From: NCEH01 sp002257205
Lineage (GTDB): Bacteria; Pseudomonadota; Alphaproteobacteria; Rhizobiales; Xanthobacteraceae
Direction: 5' to 3' (one strand)
Length of the DNA stretch: 64,000 bases
NCBI RefSeq assembly: GCF_043195105.1
Contig: NZ_JBAFWO010000002.1
Shown here: positions 16,135 to 25,297 of the stretch, one piece after another
How positions within the stretch are numbered: the stretch's first letter is position 1
Layout: each line of letters opens with the position of its first letter
Notes under the pieces: model-generated
Told to the model about the DNA's origin: nothing
What the model saw: the letters and a program-made list of their open reading frames with translations, nothing else
Databases searched by the model: none
Made by a program: the position numbers and the translations under genes

Positions 16135-19100
16135 GTGAAGCGTCCCCGTCCCCTTGCCGAAGACATCGCCCCCGGCGCCCCGCTCACCCTCTCGCGCGTG
16201 CCGGATGGGCTGGAAGGCCTGATCGTCGCCGATCTCGCGCGGTCCCTCGCCGCGAAGAAGAATGCGCGATGGCCGAGCCTGGTGGTGCTGTGCCGCGATG
16301 GCCAGCGCATGGCGGCGCTGGAGCGGGGACTGGCCTTCTACGCGCCCGAACTGGAGGTGCTGACCTTCCCCTCCTGGGATTGCCTGCCCTATGACCGCGC
16401 CTCGCCCAACGGCGCCATCGTGGCGCGGCGCATGTCCACGCTGGCGCGGCTTGCCCGCGTGCGTGGCGGGGAGGCGAGTGTCCTGCTCACCACGGTGAAC
16501 GCCAGCGTGCAGCGCGTGCCGGCGAAGGAGGTGCTCGCCGCCCAGTCGCTCGCCGCCAAGCCCGGCAATGCCATGGCGCTGGAAGGCATCGTGGAATGGG
16601 CCGAGCGCAACGGCTATCTGCGCACGCCCACCGTGCGCGATACCGGCGAATATGCTGTGCGCGGCGGGCTGATCGATCTGTTCCCGCCGGGCCTCGCCCA
16701 GCCGATCCGCCTGGATTTCTTCGGCGACACGCTGGAAAGCATCCGCGCCTTCGATCCGGAGACGCAGCGCACCTCGGGCCAGATGTCGTCGCTGGAGCTG
16801 GTGCCCATGGCGGAATTCCAGCTGACCTCGGATACCATGCGTCGCTTCCGCATGGCTTATCTCGCGGAATTCGGCGCCAACACCAAGGGCGACACGCTGT
16901 ATGAGGCGGTCAGCGAAGGCCGCCGCCATGCCGGCATGGAACATTGGCTGCCGTTGTTCCACGAGGGGCTGGACACGCTGTTCGATTACCTCGACGGCGT
17001 GCCGCTGGTGGTCGATCCGCTCACCGAGGAAGCGGCGGGCGAGCGCATCGGCCAGATCGAGGAATATTATGCCGCCCGCAAGGAGGCGCTCGCCCTTTCC
17101 GGCGGCGGCGCGGTCTACAAGCCCTTGCCGCCCAACCGGCTCTATCTCTCCGGCAAGGAATGGAGCGACCGGCTCGCCGCCTCGGCGCTGGTGCGCATCT
17201 CCTCCTTCGCGACGCCGGAGACCTCCCGCGGCAAGGTGATCGACATCGGCGGCGTGCAGGGCCGCTCCTTCGCGGCCGAGCGGGCCGATCCCGAGGTGAA
17301 TGTGTTCGACCTCGCGGTCGAACATGTGCGCACCCTCCAGAAGACCAAGAAGGTGATCCTCGCCGGCTGGTCGGAAGGCTCGCGCGAGCGCCTCGGCACC
17401 GTGCTCGCCGACCATGGGCTGAAGGACACCACCGCGATTTCCCGCTTCGCCTTGCTGGACGCGCTGCCGAAGACCAAGGCGGCGCTGGCGGTCTATGGGC
17501 TGGAAGTGGGGTTCGAGACGCCCGATTTCGCCATTATCGGCGAACAGGACATTCTCGGCGATCGCCTGGTGCGCCCCAAGCGCAAGGCGCGGCGCGCGCA
17601 GGATGTGCTGTCCGAGCTGAACGCGCTCACCGCCGGCGACCTCGTGGTGCATGTGGACCATGGCATCGGCCGGTTTATCGGGCTCAAGGCCATCGAGGCC
17701 ATGGGCGCGCCGCACGATTGTCTGGAGATCCATTATGCCGGCGGCGACAAGCTATTCCTGCCGGTGGAGAATCTCGAACTCCTGACGCGCTACGGCTCGG
17801 AGGATACCGAGGCCCAGCTCGATAAATTGGGCGGTGGCGGCTGGCAGACGCGCAAGGCGCGGATGAAGAAGCGCATCCGCGAGATGGCGGGCGAGCTCAT
17901 CAAGATCGCCGCCGCGCGCCAGCTCTCCGAAGCCCCGCGCCTCGTGCCGGCGGCCGGGCTCTATGACGAATTCCGCGCCCGCTTCGCCTATGAGGAGACC
18001 GACGACCAGCAGGCCGCCATCGAGGCGGTGCTGGACGATCTCGGCTCCGGCCATCCCATGGACCGCCTGGTGTGCGGCGACGTGGGCTTCGGCAAGACGG
18101 AAGTGGCGCTGCGCGCCGCCTTCGCGGTGGCGCTCTCCGGCAAGCAGGTGGCGGTGGTGGTGCCGACCACTTTGCTCGCGCGCCAGCATTTCCGCACCTT
18201 CACCGAGCGCTTCAAGGGCCTGCCGGTGAACGTCGCCCAGGCCTCGCGCCTCGTCACCGGCAAGGATCTCACGGCGGTGAAGGCGGGGCTGGCGGATGGC
18301 CAAGTGGACATCGTGGTGGGCACCCATGCCCTGCTCGGCAAGGGCATCCATTTCCGCGACCTCGGCCTCGTCATCGTGGACGAGGAGCAGCATTTCGGCG
18401 TCGCCCACAAGGAGCGGCTGAAGGCGCTGCGGGCGGAGGTGCATGTCCTCACCCTGACCGCGACACCCATTCCGCGCACCCTGCAACTGGCCATGACCGG
18501 CGTGCGCGAACTCTCGCTCATCGCCACCCCGCCGGTGGATCGCCTCGCGGTGCGCACCTTCATCACGCCGTTCGATCCGCTGACCATCCGCGAAGCTCTG
18601 TTGCGCGAGCGCTATCGCGGCGGCCAGAGCTTCTATGTGGTGCCGCGCATCGACGATCTCGCCGAGGTGCGCGAGTTCCTGGAAAAGCAGGTGCCAGAAC
18701 TGAAGGTGGCGGTGGCCAACGGCCAGATGGCGGCAACCGCGCTGGAAGACATCATGTCCGCCTTCTATGACGGGCAATATGATGTGCTGCTCTCCACCAC
18801 CATCGTGGAAAGCGGGCTCGACGTGCCGAACGCCAACACGCTGATCGTGCATCGCGCCGACATGTTCGGCCTCGCCCAGCTCTACCAATTGCGCGGACGC
18901 GTGGGCCGGGCGAAGGCGCGGGCCTATGCCTTGTTCACGACGCCCGCCGCAAAGCCCATGACCACCCAGGCCGAGCGGCGGCTGAAAGTGCTGCAATCCC
19001 TGGAGACGCTCGGCGCCGGCTTCCAGCTCGCGAGCCACGATCTCGACATTCGCGGCGCCGGCAATCTCTTGGGCGACGAGCAGTCGGGCCATATCAAGGA

Positions 19101-19647
19101 AGTCGGCTACGAACTTTACCAGGAGATGCTGCAGGAGGCGATCGCCCACCTGAAGGCGGGCATTACCGAGATCGCCGCCGACAAATGGTCGCCCAACATC
19201 ACCATCGGCATGCCGGTGCTGATCCCGGAAGATTACGTCACCGATTTGCACGTGCGGCTCGCGCTCTATCGGCGACTCGCGGACATCGAGACCGACGCGG
19301 AGCTGGATTCCTTCGGCGCCGAACTGGTGGACCGCTTCGGCCCGGCTCCGGAGGAGGTGACGCACCTCATTCGCCTGACCCAGATCAAGGCGCTCGCCCG
19401 CCGCGCCAATGTGGGCAAGGTGGATGCGGGTCCCAAGGGCGTGGTGCTGGCGTTCCGGGAGAACCAGTTCGCCGATCCCTCCGGCCTCGTGCAGATGATC
19501 AATGCCGAGGGACCGCAGGCCAAGGTGCGGCCGGACTTCAAGGTGGTGTTCCTGCGCGAATGGCCCACCGCCGAGTCCCGGCTGAAGGGCACGCTTTCGG
19601 TGCTCAAGAAGCTGGCGGCGCTCACGGAAAAGCGCCGTGTGGCGTGA
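16135..19647 (+). CDS. mfd: Transcription-repair coupling factor Mfd
   Basis: An ATP-dependent translocase that removes RNA polymerase stalled at DNA damage and recruits UvrA. About 1170 residues. The N-terminal UvrB-like module includes LTFPSWDCLPYDRASPNGAI and YAVRGGLIDLFPPG; the RNA-polymerase interaction domain follows (around DLVVHVDHGIGRFIGLKAIE). The RecG-like motor has Walker A CGDVGFGKTEVALRAAF, DEEQHFGVAHKERLKAL and LTLTATPIPRTLQLAMTGV, then STTIVESGLDVPNANTLIVH and QLRGRVGRAKARAYALF, with a C-terminal TRCF domain. I prefer the GTG at 16135, which begins VKRPRPLAED next to conserved sequence; an ATG at 16069 adds 22 Arg/Pro-rich residues and cannot be excluded. Confidence 0.95.
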   Translation: MKRPRPLAEDIAPGAPLTLSRVPDGLEGLIVADLARSLAAKKNARWPSLVVLCRDGQRMAALERGLAFYAPELEVLTFPSWDCLPYDRASPNGAIVARRMSTLARLARVRGGEASVLLTTVNASVQRVPAKEVLAAQSLAAKPGNAMALEGIVEWAERNGYLRTPTVRDTGEYAVRGGLIDLFPPGLAQPIRLDFFGDTLESIRAFDPETQRTSGQMSSLELVPMAEFQLTSDTMRRFRMAYLAEFGANTKGDTLYEAVSEGRRHAGMEHWLPLFHEGLDTLFDYLDGVPLVVDPLTEEAAGERIGQIEEYYAARKEALALSGGGAVYKPLPPNRLYLSGKEWSDRLAASALVRISSFATPETSRGKVIDIGGVQGRSFAAERADPEVNVFDLAVEHVRTLQKTKKVILAGWSEGSRERLGTVLADHGLKDTTAISRFALLDALPKTKAALAVYGLEVGFETPDFAIIGEQDILGDRLVRPKRKARRAQDVLSELNALTAGDLVVHVDHGIGRFIGLKAIEAMGAPHDCLEIHYAGGDKLFLPVENLELLTRYGSEDTEAQLDKLGGGGWQTRKARMKKRIREMAGELIKIAAARQLSEAPRLVPAAGLYDEFRARFAYEETDDQQAAIEAVLDDLGSGHPMDRLVCGDVGFGKTEVALRAAFAVALSGKQVAVVVPTTLLARQHFRTFTERFKGLPVNVAQASRLVTGKDLTAVKAGLADGQVDIVVGTHALLGKGIHFRDLGLVIVDEEQHFGVAHKERLKALRAEVHVLTLTATPIPRTLQLAMTGVRELSLIATPPVDRLAVRTFITPFDPLTIREALLRERYRGGQSFYVVPRIDDLAEVREFLEKQVPELKVAVANGQMAATALEDIMSAFYDGQYDVLLSTTIVESGLDVPNANTLIVHRADMFGLAQLYQLRGRVGRAKARAYALFTTPAAKPMTTQAERRLKVLQSLETLGAGFQLASHDLDIRGAGNLLGDEQSGHIKEVGYELYQEMLQEAIAHLKAGITEIAADKWSPNITIGMPVLIPEDYVTDLHVRLALYRRLADIETDAELDSFGAELVDRFGPAPEEVTHLIRLTQIKALARRANVGKVDAGPKGVVLAFRENQFADPSGLVQMINAEGPQAKVRPDFKVVFLREWPTAESRLKGTLSVLKKLAALTEKRRVA

Positions 19648-19767
19648 AGCGGGCGCGATGCACAAAGTCGCGCGTTACGGGTCCATTCCCTAAGCCTTCA
19701 CCCTTCCTCAAGCCTGCATCAGTCTTGTTCGCTCGGCGCGCGGGCCGTGGAAGCAGGCTGCGGAGCA

Positions 19768-20211
19768 TCAATTGCTGGTGGCAGGTGCGGCGGCCGGCGG
19801 GGTTGCCGAGGGTGTCGGCTGCACAGGTGCCGGCGCGGGGCTTGAAGGGCTCGCCGATGCGGGAGCAGGGGCTGTTGCCGGCGGCGTCGAAGCGGCTGGG
19901 GTCGCAGGGGCTGATGCCGGCGTCGGGTTCGTTGCGGTGGTCTTCGGCTTTGTCGTCTTATGCGTCTTCGTGCCGCTCGCCGTGTGCTTTTTCACCTTGG
20001 TGTTCTGGGGAATGCCCAGCACGCCCTTCACCCCGCCGACCACACCTCCGGTGACGCCGCCGACAGCGCCGCCTACGGCTGCGCCTACGGGGCCGGCTGC
20101 GTTATTGCCCACCGCCGCGCCTTCCTGAGCGCCGCGCACCACGCCCTGCGCGGCCACGGGGCCGGTCAGGGCGGCAAGGCCGACGAAGGCCAATACGATG
20201 CTTGTCTTCAT
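19768..20211 (-). CDS. Small exported glycine-zipper/Pro-Ala-rich protein
   Basis: 147 residues, not assigned to a named family. The signal peptide MKTSIVLAFVGLAALTGPVA ends at AQG. Next comes a glycine-zipper-like region (residues ~24-70: GAAVGNNAAGPVGAAVGGAV, then GGVTGGVVGGVKGVLG), a short Lys/Thr-rich stretch (KVKKHTASGTKTHKTTKPK) and a Pro/Ala/Ser tail ending ATSN. The ATG at 20211 has a strong ribosome site (aaggagaa); the upstream frame extension to 20325 has none. It could be a surface or membrane-associating periplasmic protein. It is divergent from the GreA-family gene. Confidence 0.72.
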   Translation of the reverse strand: MKTSIVLAFVGLAALTGPVAAQGVVRGAQEGAAVGNNAAGPVGAAVGGAVGGVTGGVVGGVKGVLGIPQNTKVKKHTASGTKTHKTTKPKTTATNPTPASAPATPAASTPPATAPAPASASPSSPAPAPVQPTPSATPPAAAPATSN

Positions 20212-20423
20212 GGCTAGGTTCTCCTTATCCAGAAGAACGCCCCGCCGGTGACGCGGTTCCGTTGGGGCGGCTGCGCCGGGTGGGACGGCCGTTTTGCACG
20301 ACCTTGGGGAAAGCGGGCGTCGCAAAGCGATGTCGGGGATGGAACGGCATGCTTTGCTGACTATATGAGACCAACACTCCTTTTCCGCGCCAGTGCGGCG
20401 CCCAGCCCCGAAACCCCGTTGCC

Positions 20424-20903
20424 ATGTCTGTTGCCTTCACCCGCGAAAACGATCTCGAAGCCACTGCCGCCGATCTGCCGGACCGCCCCATTTCGCCCCA
20501 TCCCAATCTGGTGACGGCGCAGGGACTGGCGGCGCTGGATGCGGCCCTGGCAGAGGCACGGGCGGCCTATGGTGCGGCTCAGGCGCTGGGCGAGGTTCAG
20601 GCGGACCGCACCGCCATGGCGCGGGCGACGCGGGACCTGCGCTATTTCACGGCCCGCCGCGCCACCGCCCGTGTGGTGGAGCCGGAGCCCGGGTCCGACA
20701 CGCTCCAGTTCGGCATGCGCGTGACCTTCGAGCGCGAGGACGGCCGCCGCCAGACCTATCGCATCGTGGGCGAGGACGAGGCCGATCCCGCGCGCGGCTC
20801 GGTCTCCTATGTCTCGCCGCTGGCCCGCGCGCTCATGGGCAAGGCCGTGGGCGATGTCGCCCAGCTGGCTGGCGCCGAAGTGGAAGTGGTGGAAATCGGC
20901 TGA
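20424..20903 (+). CDS. GreA/GreB-family transcription factor
   Basis: 159 residues with the two-domain Gre layout: an N-terminal helical hairpin (about residues 25-80) and a C-terminal FKBP-like domain (FGMRVTFEREDGRRQTYRIV, then EDEADPARGSVSYVSPLARA and LMGKAVGDVAQL). The C-terminal domain matches Gre factors well. The coiled-coil tip differs: the usual GDLSENAEYH stretch is absent and the region reads ALGEVQADRTAMARATRDLR. It may therefore be a Gre-like regulator of RNA polymerase with altered or no transcript-cleavage activity (inference). It is monocistronic. Confidence 0.78.
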   Translation: MSVAFTRENDLEATAADLPDRPISPHPNLVTAQGLAALDAALAEARAAYGAAQALGEVQADRTAMARATRDLRYFTARRATARVVEPEPGSDTLQFGMRVTFEREDGRRQTYRIVGEDEADPARGSVSYVSPLARALMGKAVGDVAQLAGAEVEVVEIG

Positions 20904-20938
20904 GGGGTTGGGCGCGGGGAGGCGGCCGCCGCGCCGCT

Positions 20939-22723
20939 TCACTGCGGCGTGTGCCACCAGGTTTCCGGCAAAGTGCCGTAGAGCGAGGGCTGGCTCGGCA
21001 GATGGATCGCGGTCCAGCGGGCGAGCCATTGGCCCGGCGCGTGGAACAGCGGCACCCCATAGGCGCCGGAAATCAGCACCCGATCCAGCGCCCGCGTGGC
21101 CGCCACGAGATCCGCCCGGCTGTTGGCCGCAATCATCGCCGCGATCAGCGTATCGGCGGCGGCGCTCTTCATGCCCATGTAATTGCGCGTGCCCGGCTGG
21201 TCGGCGGCGGCGGAGCCGAAATAAAAGGCCTGCTCATTGCCGGGGGAAAGCGACTGTCCCCACACGAAGGGCACCATGTCGAAATCATAGGAATTGCGCC
21301 GCGCATCGAATTGCACCGCATCCACGATCCGCACATTGGCCGCGATGCCGGCACGCGCCAGCTGGCTGGCGAAGGCGAGGCACAGGCGCTCCTGCTCGCG
21401 GGTCGTTACCATGATCTCGAAGCGGAGCGGCGCGCCGGTATCGCCCCGGCGCAGCTTGCCATCCTTCAGCCGCCAGCCGGCTTGGGCGAACAGGTCGAGC
21501 GCCGCCTTCAGCCGCAGCCGGTCGCGGCCGGTGCCATCGGCGGCGGGCGGGGCATAGGTGCCCTCCAGCACATCGGCGCGAACCGCGCCGGGGAAGGCGG
21601 CGAGCATGGCCCGCTCGGCCGCACCCGCCTTGCGCCCGACAGAGGAGAGCTCCGAGCCGTCGAAGAAGCCGGCGGTCCGGGCGTAGAGGCCATGGTAGAA
21701 ATTGCGGTCGAGCCAGGCAAAATCGAACAGCTCGATGATCGCCCGGCGCACCCGCACGTCGGAGAACACCGCCCGGCGGGTGTTGAACACCAGGGCATAA
21801 TGGGGTTTCGGTAACCCGGTGGGGATAACCTCTCGGGTTACCTCCCCGGCGCGGGCGGCGGGAAAATCATAGCCGGTTTCCCAACGGCCCGGATCGCTCT
21901 CGAACCTCGCATCGACCAGGTGACGTTTGAAGGCTTCGAATTCGCTGTTCTGTTCGCGGAAATAGTCGAATCGAAGCTGCGCGAAGTTGTTGAATCCACG
22001 ATTCGTCGGCAGGTCGCGCCCCCAATAGGACGGGTCCTTGGCCAGCGTTACGCTGGCGCCCGGCTCCACCGTCACCACCTTGTAGGGGCCGGACCCGAGC
22101 GGCGGCTTCAGGCTGGTTTCCGTGAATGTGTCGGGGTCGGTCGCATGGCGCGCGAACACCGGCATCAGCCCCATGATGAGGGGCAACTCCCTGTCCGCGC
22201 TCACGAAATCGAACCGTACCACCCGCTCGGCCAGGACCTGCGCGCGGGCGATCTTGCCATAGTACAGGCGATGGTTGGGCCGCCCCTTCTCGCGCAGAAG
22301 TCGGTATGAAAACACCACGTCGTCGGCCGTCACCGGTGTCCCGTCGGAAAACCGGGCACGGGGGTCGAGGGTGAAGGCGACAAAGCTGCGCTGGGGGTCG
22401 GTTTCCACCTCCTGAGCCAGCTGGCCATAGAGGGTGAAGGGCTCGTCGAAGCCCCGTACCATCAGGCTTTCGACCACGTTGTTGCGGATGAACGCGGTCG
22501 AAGATCCCTTTATAATGAAGGGGTTGAGACTATCGAACGTGCCGGGCAAGGAGAGCGTGAGCCGCCCGCCCTGGGGCGCCGCGGGATTGGCATAGGCGAA
22601 ATGGTCGAACCCCGGCGGATAGGCCGGTTCCCCATGCATCGCAATGGCATGCGCCGGCTGGGCGCCCGCAGGCACGGGCCCGAAAAGCAGCAGCGCAAGG
22701 AAGATAGCGGCAGCCTGTCGCAT
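20939..22723 (-). CDS. Family 5 extracellular solute-binding protein (oligopeptide type)
   Basis: The periplasmic receptor of an ABC importer for peptides or related solutes. 594 residues with a signal peptide (MRQAAAIFLALLLFGPVPAG, cleaved after AQP). SBP-family-5 features are YANPAAPQGGRLTLSLPGTF, DSLNPFIIKG, VVESLMVRGFDEPFTLYGQL, DGTPVTADDVVFSYRLLREK, GSGPYKVVTVEPGASVTLAK and a C-terminal VPLFHAPGQWLARW. The overall style is closest to the YejA/microcin-C-type subgroup. I chose the ATG at 22723 because it puts the signal peptide at the N-terminus; the frame extends to 22834. No permease or ATPase gene is adjacent. Confidence 0.88.
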   Translation of the reverse strand: MRQAAAIFLALLLFGPVPAGAQPAHAIAMHGEPAYPPGFDHFAYANPAAPQGGRLTLSLPGTFDSLNPFIIKGSSTAFIRNNVVESLMVRGFDEPFTLYGQLAQEVETDPQRSFVAFTLDPRARFSDGTPVTADDVVFSYRLLREKGRPNHRLYYGKIARAQVLAERVVRFDFVSADRELPLIMGLMPVFARHATDPDTFTETSLKPPLGSGPYKVVTVEPGASVTLAKDPSYWGRDLPTNRGFNNFAQLRFDYFREQNSEFEAFKRHLVDARFESDPGRWETGYDFPAARAGEVTREVIPTGLPKPHYALVFNTRRAVFSDVRVRRAIIELFDFAWLDRNFYHGLYARTAGFFDGSELSSVGRKAGAAERAMLAAFPGAVRADVLEGTYAPPAADGTGRDRLRLKAALDLFAQAGWRLKDGKLRRGDTGAPLRFEIMVTTREQERLCLAFASQLARAGIAANVRIVDAVQFDARRNSYDFDMVPFVWGQSLSPGNEQAFYFGSAAADQPGTRNYMGMKSAAADTLIAAMIAANSRADLVAATRALDRVLISGAYGVPLFHAPGQWLARWTAIHLPSQPSLYGTLPETWWHTPQ

Positions 22724-22914
22724 GGGCAGGTGTTTATGATCTCCAGCGGCGACGCTGTCGTGTGACAGCCGCAATGTTGGGCAAGGTATCACATCCGCAC
22801 ACGGAAGCGGTTCCCCGTCACCGTGTTGCCTCAATTGACACCGACAGAGCCGAGGTTAAGAGGGGTCCAGCCGATCCACCCGGCCGGTGCCACGCGACAG
22901 GGAATTTTTGAAAT

Positions 22915-23643
22915 ATGATGAAAGCGAAAATTTTGCGCCGTGTCGGCGGCCTTGCCGTCATGGCACTGACCCTCGGGATCGCCGGCGGCGCGTTCGCGCA
23001 GTCGAAGCCCGCCAAGCCCGCCGCTCCGGCGCAGGCGGCGCCCCAGGGCCAGCAGGCCCAGGGTGGTGCCCCGGCCTCCGTGGCGGTTCCAGGCATCAAC
23101 ACGCCCTGGACCAAGGTTTGCGGCAACGACCAGCAGGCCAACAAGCAGATCTGCATGACCACCCAGGACTTCACGGCCGAAACCGGCCAGCCGCTGGCTT
23201 CCGCGGCCATCCGCGAAGTTCAGGGCGATCCGAACTTGAAGTTCATCGTGTCCGTTCCGATCGGCATGATGGTTCAGCCCGGCACCCGCGTGATCATCGA
23301 CCAGCAGCCGCCTTTGGCGCTGAAATATGAGATCTGCTTCCCGAACGGCTGCTTCGCTTCCATGGACGTGAACGCCGAGTTCGTGACCAAGCTGAAGAAG
23401 TCCCAGACGATCACCATCCAGGCCCTTCAGATGGGTGGTCGCACGCTGAATTTCCAGCTGCCGGCCAAGGACTTCGCTAAGGCTTACGACGGCCCGGCCT
23501 CGGATCCCAACGTGGTTGCCGCCGAGCGTCAGAAGCTGGCTGAGGAACTTCAGAAGCTCGCCCAGAAGAAGCTTGAAGAGCGCGGTGGCCAGCCCGGCCA
23601 GGCGGCGCCCGCCGCAGCGCCCGCGGCGCCTGCCGGCAAGTGA
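22915..23643 (+). CDS. Invasion-associated locus B (IalB) family protein
   Basis: A 242-residue exported protein. The signal peptide (LAVMALTLGIAGGAFAQ) is cleaved near residue 29, followed by an Ala/Pro/Gln linker. The IalB domain is visible at TPWTKVCGNDQQANKQICMT, VSVPIGMMVQPGTRVIIDQQ and YEICFPNGCFASMDVNAEFV, with the conserved paired cysteines, then FQLPAKDFAKAYDGPASDP. The tail is Ala/Pro/Gly-rich. IalB was named in Bartonella, but the family is widespread in non-pathogenic Hyphomicrobiales and its role there is unclear. It is monocistronic with a strong terminator. Confidence 0.9.
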   Translation: MMKAKILRRVGGLAVMALTLGIAGGAFAQSKPAKPAAPAQAAPQGQQAQGGAPASVAVPGINTPWTKVCGNDQQANKQICMTTQDFTAETGQPLASAAIREVQGDPNLKFIVSVPIGMMVQPGTRVIIDQQPPLALKYEICFPNGCFASMDVNAEFVTKLKKSQTITIQALQMGGRTLNFQLPAKDFAKAYDGPASDPNVVAAERQKLAEELQKLAQKKLEERGGQPGQAAPAAAPAAPAGK

Positions 23644-23681
23644 GCCTGCGCCAGCGCGCGGCATAGAAGTGGTGGAAAAGG

Positions 23682-23710
23682 AAACGGCGCGCCCAAGGGC
23701 GCGCCGTTTT
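23682..23710 (+). terminator. Rho-independent terminator after the IalB gene (probably bidirectional)
   Basis: A 13-bp perfect stem aaacggcgcgccc / gggcgcgccgttt with a 2-base unpaired centre (so the hairpin loop opens slightly), then a short T-run. It lies between the convergent IalB and hspQ genes. The opposite strand also carries T-rich sequence after the stem, so it can serve both. Confidence 0.88.
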
Positions 23711-23774
23711 CGTTGCAGGCTTATAGGCTTATGTTCGCCTGCGCCCGGCTAGCGGCCGCCTAGCGGTCCTAAGA

Positions 23775-24218
23775 TCAATTCAGAAGATCGCGGCGCATGC
23801 GCCAGCCGCCTTCGCCGTCCTCGGTCAATGCTTCCGCGACGCGCGGATGGCGCACCGGCTCGCCCGAGTGGTCGGCTTCGAGATTCTGCTCGGAGACATA
23901 GGCGACGTATTCGTTCTCCGCATTCTCCGCGAGCAGATGGTAGAAGGGCTGGTCCTTGCGCGGACGGATCTCCTCGGGGATCGCCTGCCACCATTCCTCG
24001 GTATTGTCGAACACAGGGTCCACGTCGAACACCACGCCCCGGAAGGGGAAGTGCTTGTGACGCACCACCTCGCCGATGCGGAACTTGGCGAGGCGCATGG
24101 TGTCGGCTGCGGGTGTCGCAAACGCTTCACGCACCTCGCCGATGTCGCGAGTCATCATCGCCTTGTCGGCGCGCGAGGGAGACGCGGTGCGCTCCCGGGG
24201 TTTCGGATCGCGTGGCAT
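23775..24218 (-). CDS. hspQ: Heat-shock protein HspQ (YccV-like, hemimethylated-DNA-binding domain)
   Basis: 147 residues. The HspQ domain runs from KFRIGEVVRHKHFPFRGVVF through DVDPVFDNTEEWWQAIPEEI, then QPFYHLLAENAENEYVAYVS and EQNLEADHSGEPVRHP. In enterobacteria HspQ modulates Lon protease and degradation of mutant DnaA (known for the family). The ATG at 24218 has gagagg upstream and gives ~40 residues before the domain; a start at 24098 (MRLAKFRIG) would match the ~105-residue E. coli length but lacks a clear ribosome site. It converges on the IalB gene. Confidence 0.85.
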   Translation of the reverse strand: MPRDPKPRERTASPSRADKAMMTRDIGEVREAFATPAADTMRLAKFRIGEVVRHKHFPFRGVVFDVDPVFDNTEEWWQAIPEEIRPRKDQPFYHLLAENAENEYVAYVSEQNLEADHSGEPVRHPRVAEALTEDGEGGWRMRRDLLN

Positions 24219-24256
24219 GTGACTCTTAACCTCTCAACCTTTCCGGCCCTCCTCGT

Positions 24257-25297
24257 CTAGAGGCCGTAAACCTTTGCCATTTCGGCATCTTTTTCCGACA
24301 CGAGCTTGGCCAAGTCGACGATGACCTTGGCCTGTTTCCAGGTGGCGTCGTCCTGCATCTTCCCGTCGATCATCACCGCGCCCGCCCCATCGGGCATGGC
24401 TTCGAGGATCTTCAGGGCAAATGCAACCTCACCAGGATCGGGACTATAAACCTTCTTCGCAATGGCAATCTGTGTCGGATGCAAGGACCATGCACCGACG
24501 CATCCCTGAAGAAAGGCGTTGCGGAACTGGCTTTCGCACGCGGCCAAATCGGCGAAGTCGCCGAACGGCCCATAGAAGGGCTTGATGGCATTGGCCGCGC
24601 ATGCGTCCACCATCTTGCCCACGGTATAATGCCAAAGATCCTGCTGATAGCCTGCGCGGGGCTTGTCGCCATCGGGATCGGCCAGAACCTGATAGTCCGG
24701 ATGCCCGCCGCCGACGCGGGTGGTCTTCATGGCGCGGGAGGCGGCAAGGTCGGCCGGGCCGAGGCTCATGCCGTGCATACGGGGCGAAGAGGCGGCGATC
24801 GCCTCCACATTCTTCACGCCTTCCGCAGTCTCCAGAATGGCATGGATCAGGATCGGCTTGCCGATGGCATGCCTGGCTTCGAGCTGGGCCAGGAGCTGGT
24901 CGAGATAGGCGATGTCCCAGGGGCCATCGACCTTCGGCAGCATGATCACGTCGAGCTTGTTGCCGATGGCGGCGACCACGTCGATGATATCGTCTAGCGC
25001 CCACGGGCTGTTCAGCGCGTTGATGCGGGTCCAAAGGCCGGTGGCGCCGAAATCCACATTGCGCGCCATCTCGATAAAGCCGGAGCGCGCTGCCTCCTTC
25101 GCGTCAATGGGAATGGCGTCTTCCAGATTGCCGAGCACCACGTCCACCTGTTTGGCGAGGTCGGGCACCTTGGCGCGCATTTTCTCCATGTGCGGGGGCA
25201 CGAAATGAATCATCCGCTCCAGCCGCACCGGCAGCTCCCGATAGGGCGCAGGCGCACCAATGGCGAGCGGCTTGAAGAAGTTGCGCGGCAGTTTCAT
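24257..25297 (-). CDS. mcl: L-malyl-CoA / beta-methylmalyl-CoA (citramalyl-CoA) lyase, Chloroflexus type
   Basis: A HpcH/HpaI citrate-lyase-superfamily enzyme that reversibly splits malyl-CoA or methylmalyl-CoA to glyoxylate plus acetyl- or propionyl-CoA. 346 residues, beginning MKLPRNFFKPLAIGAPAPYR then ELPVRLERMIHFVPPHMEKM. Metal and CoA site motifs are visible: VVLGNLEDAIPIDAKEAARS, VIMLPKVDGPWDIAYL, ILIHAILETAEGVKN, MHGMSLGPADLAASRAMKTT, YGPFGDFADLAACESQFRNA and GAWSLHPTQIAIAKKVYSPD. From memory the sequence is much closer to the trifunctional Chloroflexus lyase of the 3-hydroxypropionate bicycle than to Mcl1/MclA of Rhodobacter or Methylobacterium. I chose the ATG at 25297, where conservation begins. 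It is divergent from an AEC permease. Confidence 0.85.
   Translation of the reverse strand: MKLPRNFFKPLAIGAPAPYRELPVRLERMIHFVPPHMEKMRAKVPDLAKQVDVVLGNLEDAIPIDAKEAARSGFIEMARNVDFGATGLWTRINALNSPWALDDIIDVVAAIGNKLDVIMLPKVDGPWDIAYLDQLLAQLEARHAIGKPILIHAILETAEGVKNVEAIAASSPRMHGMSLGPADLAASRAMKTTRVGGGHPDYQVLADPDGDKPRAGYQQDLWHYTVGKMVDACAANAIKPFYGPFGDFADLAACESQFRNAFLQGCVGAWSLHPTQIAIAKKVYSPDPGEVAFALKILEAMPDGAGAVMIDGKMQDDATWKQAKVIVDLAKLVSEKDAEMAKVYGL

Noticed and set aside
17752..19665. 637-codon minus-strand frame opposite mfd
   Set aside because: Antisense shadow of mfd; composition dominated by His/Arg/Gly/Ala with no motif.
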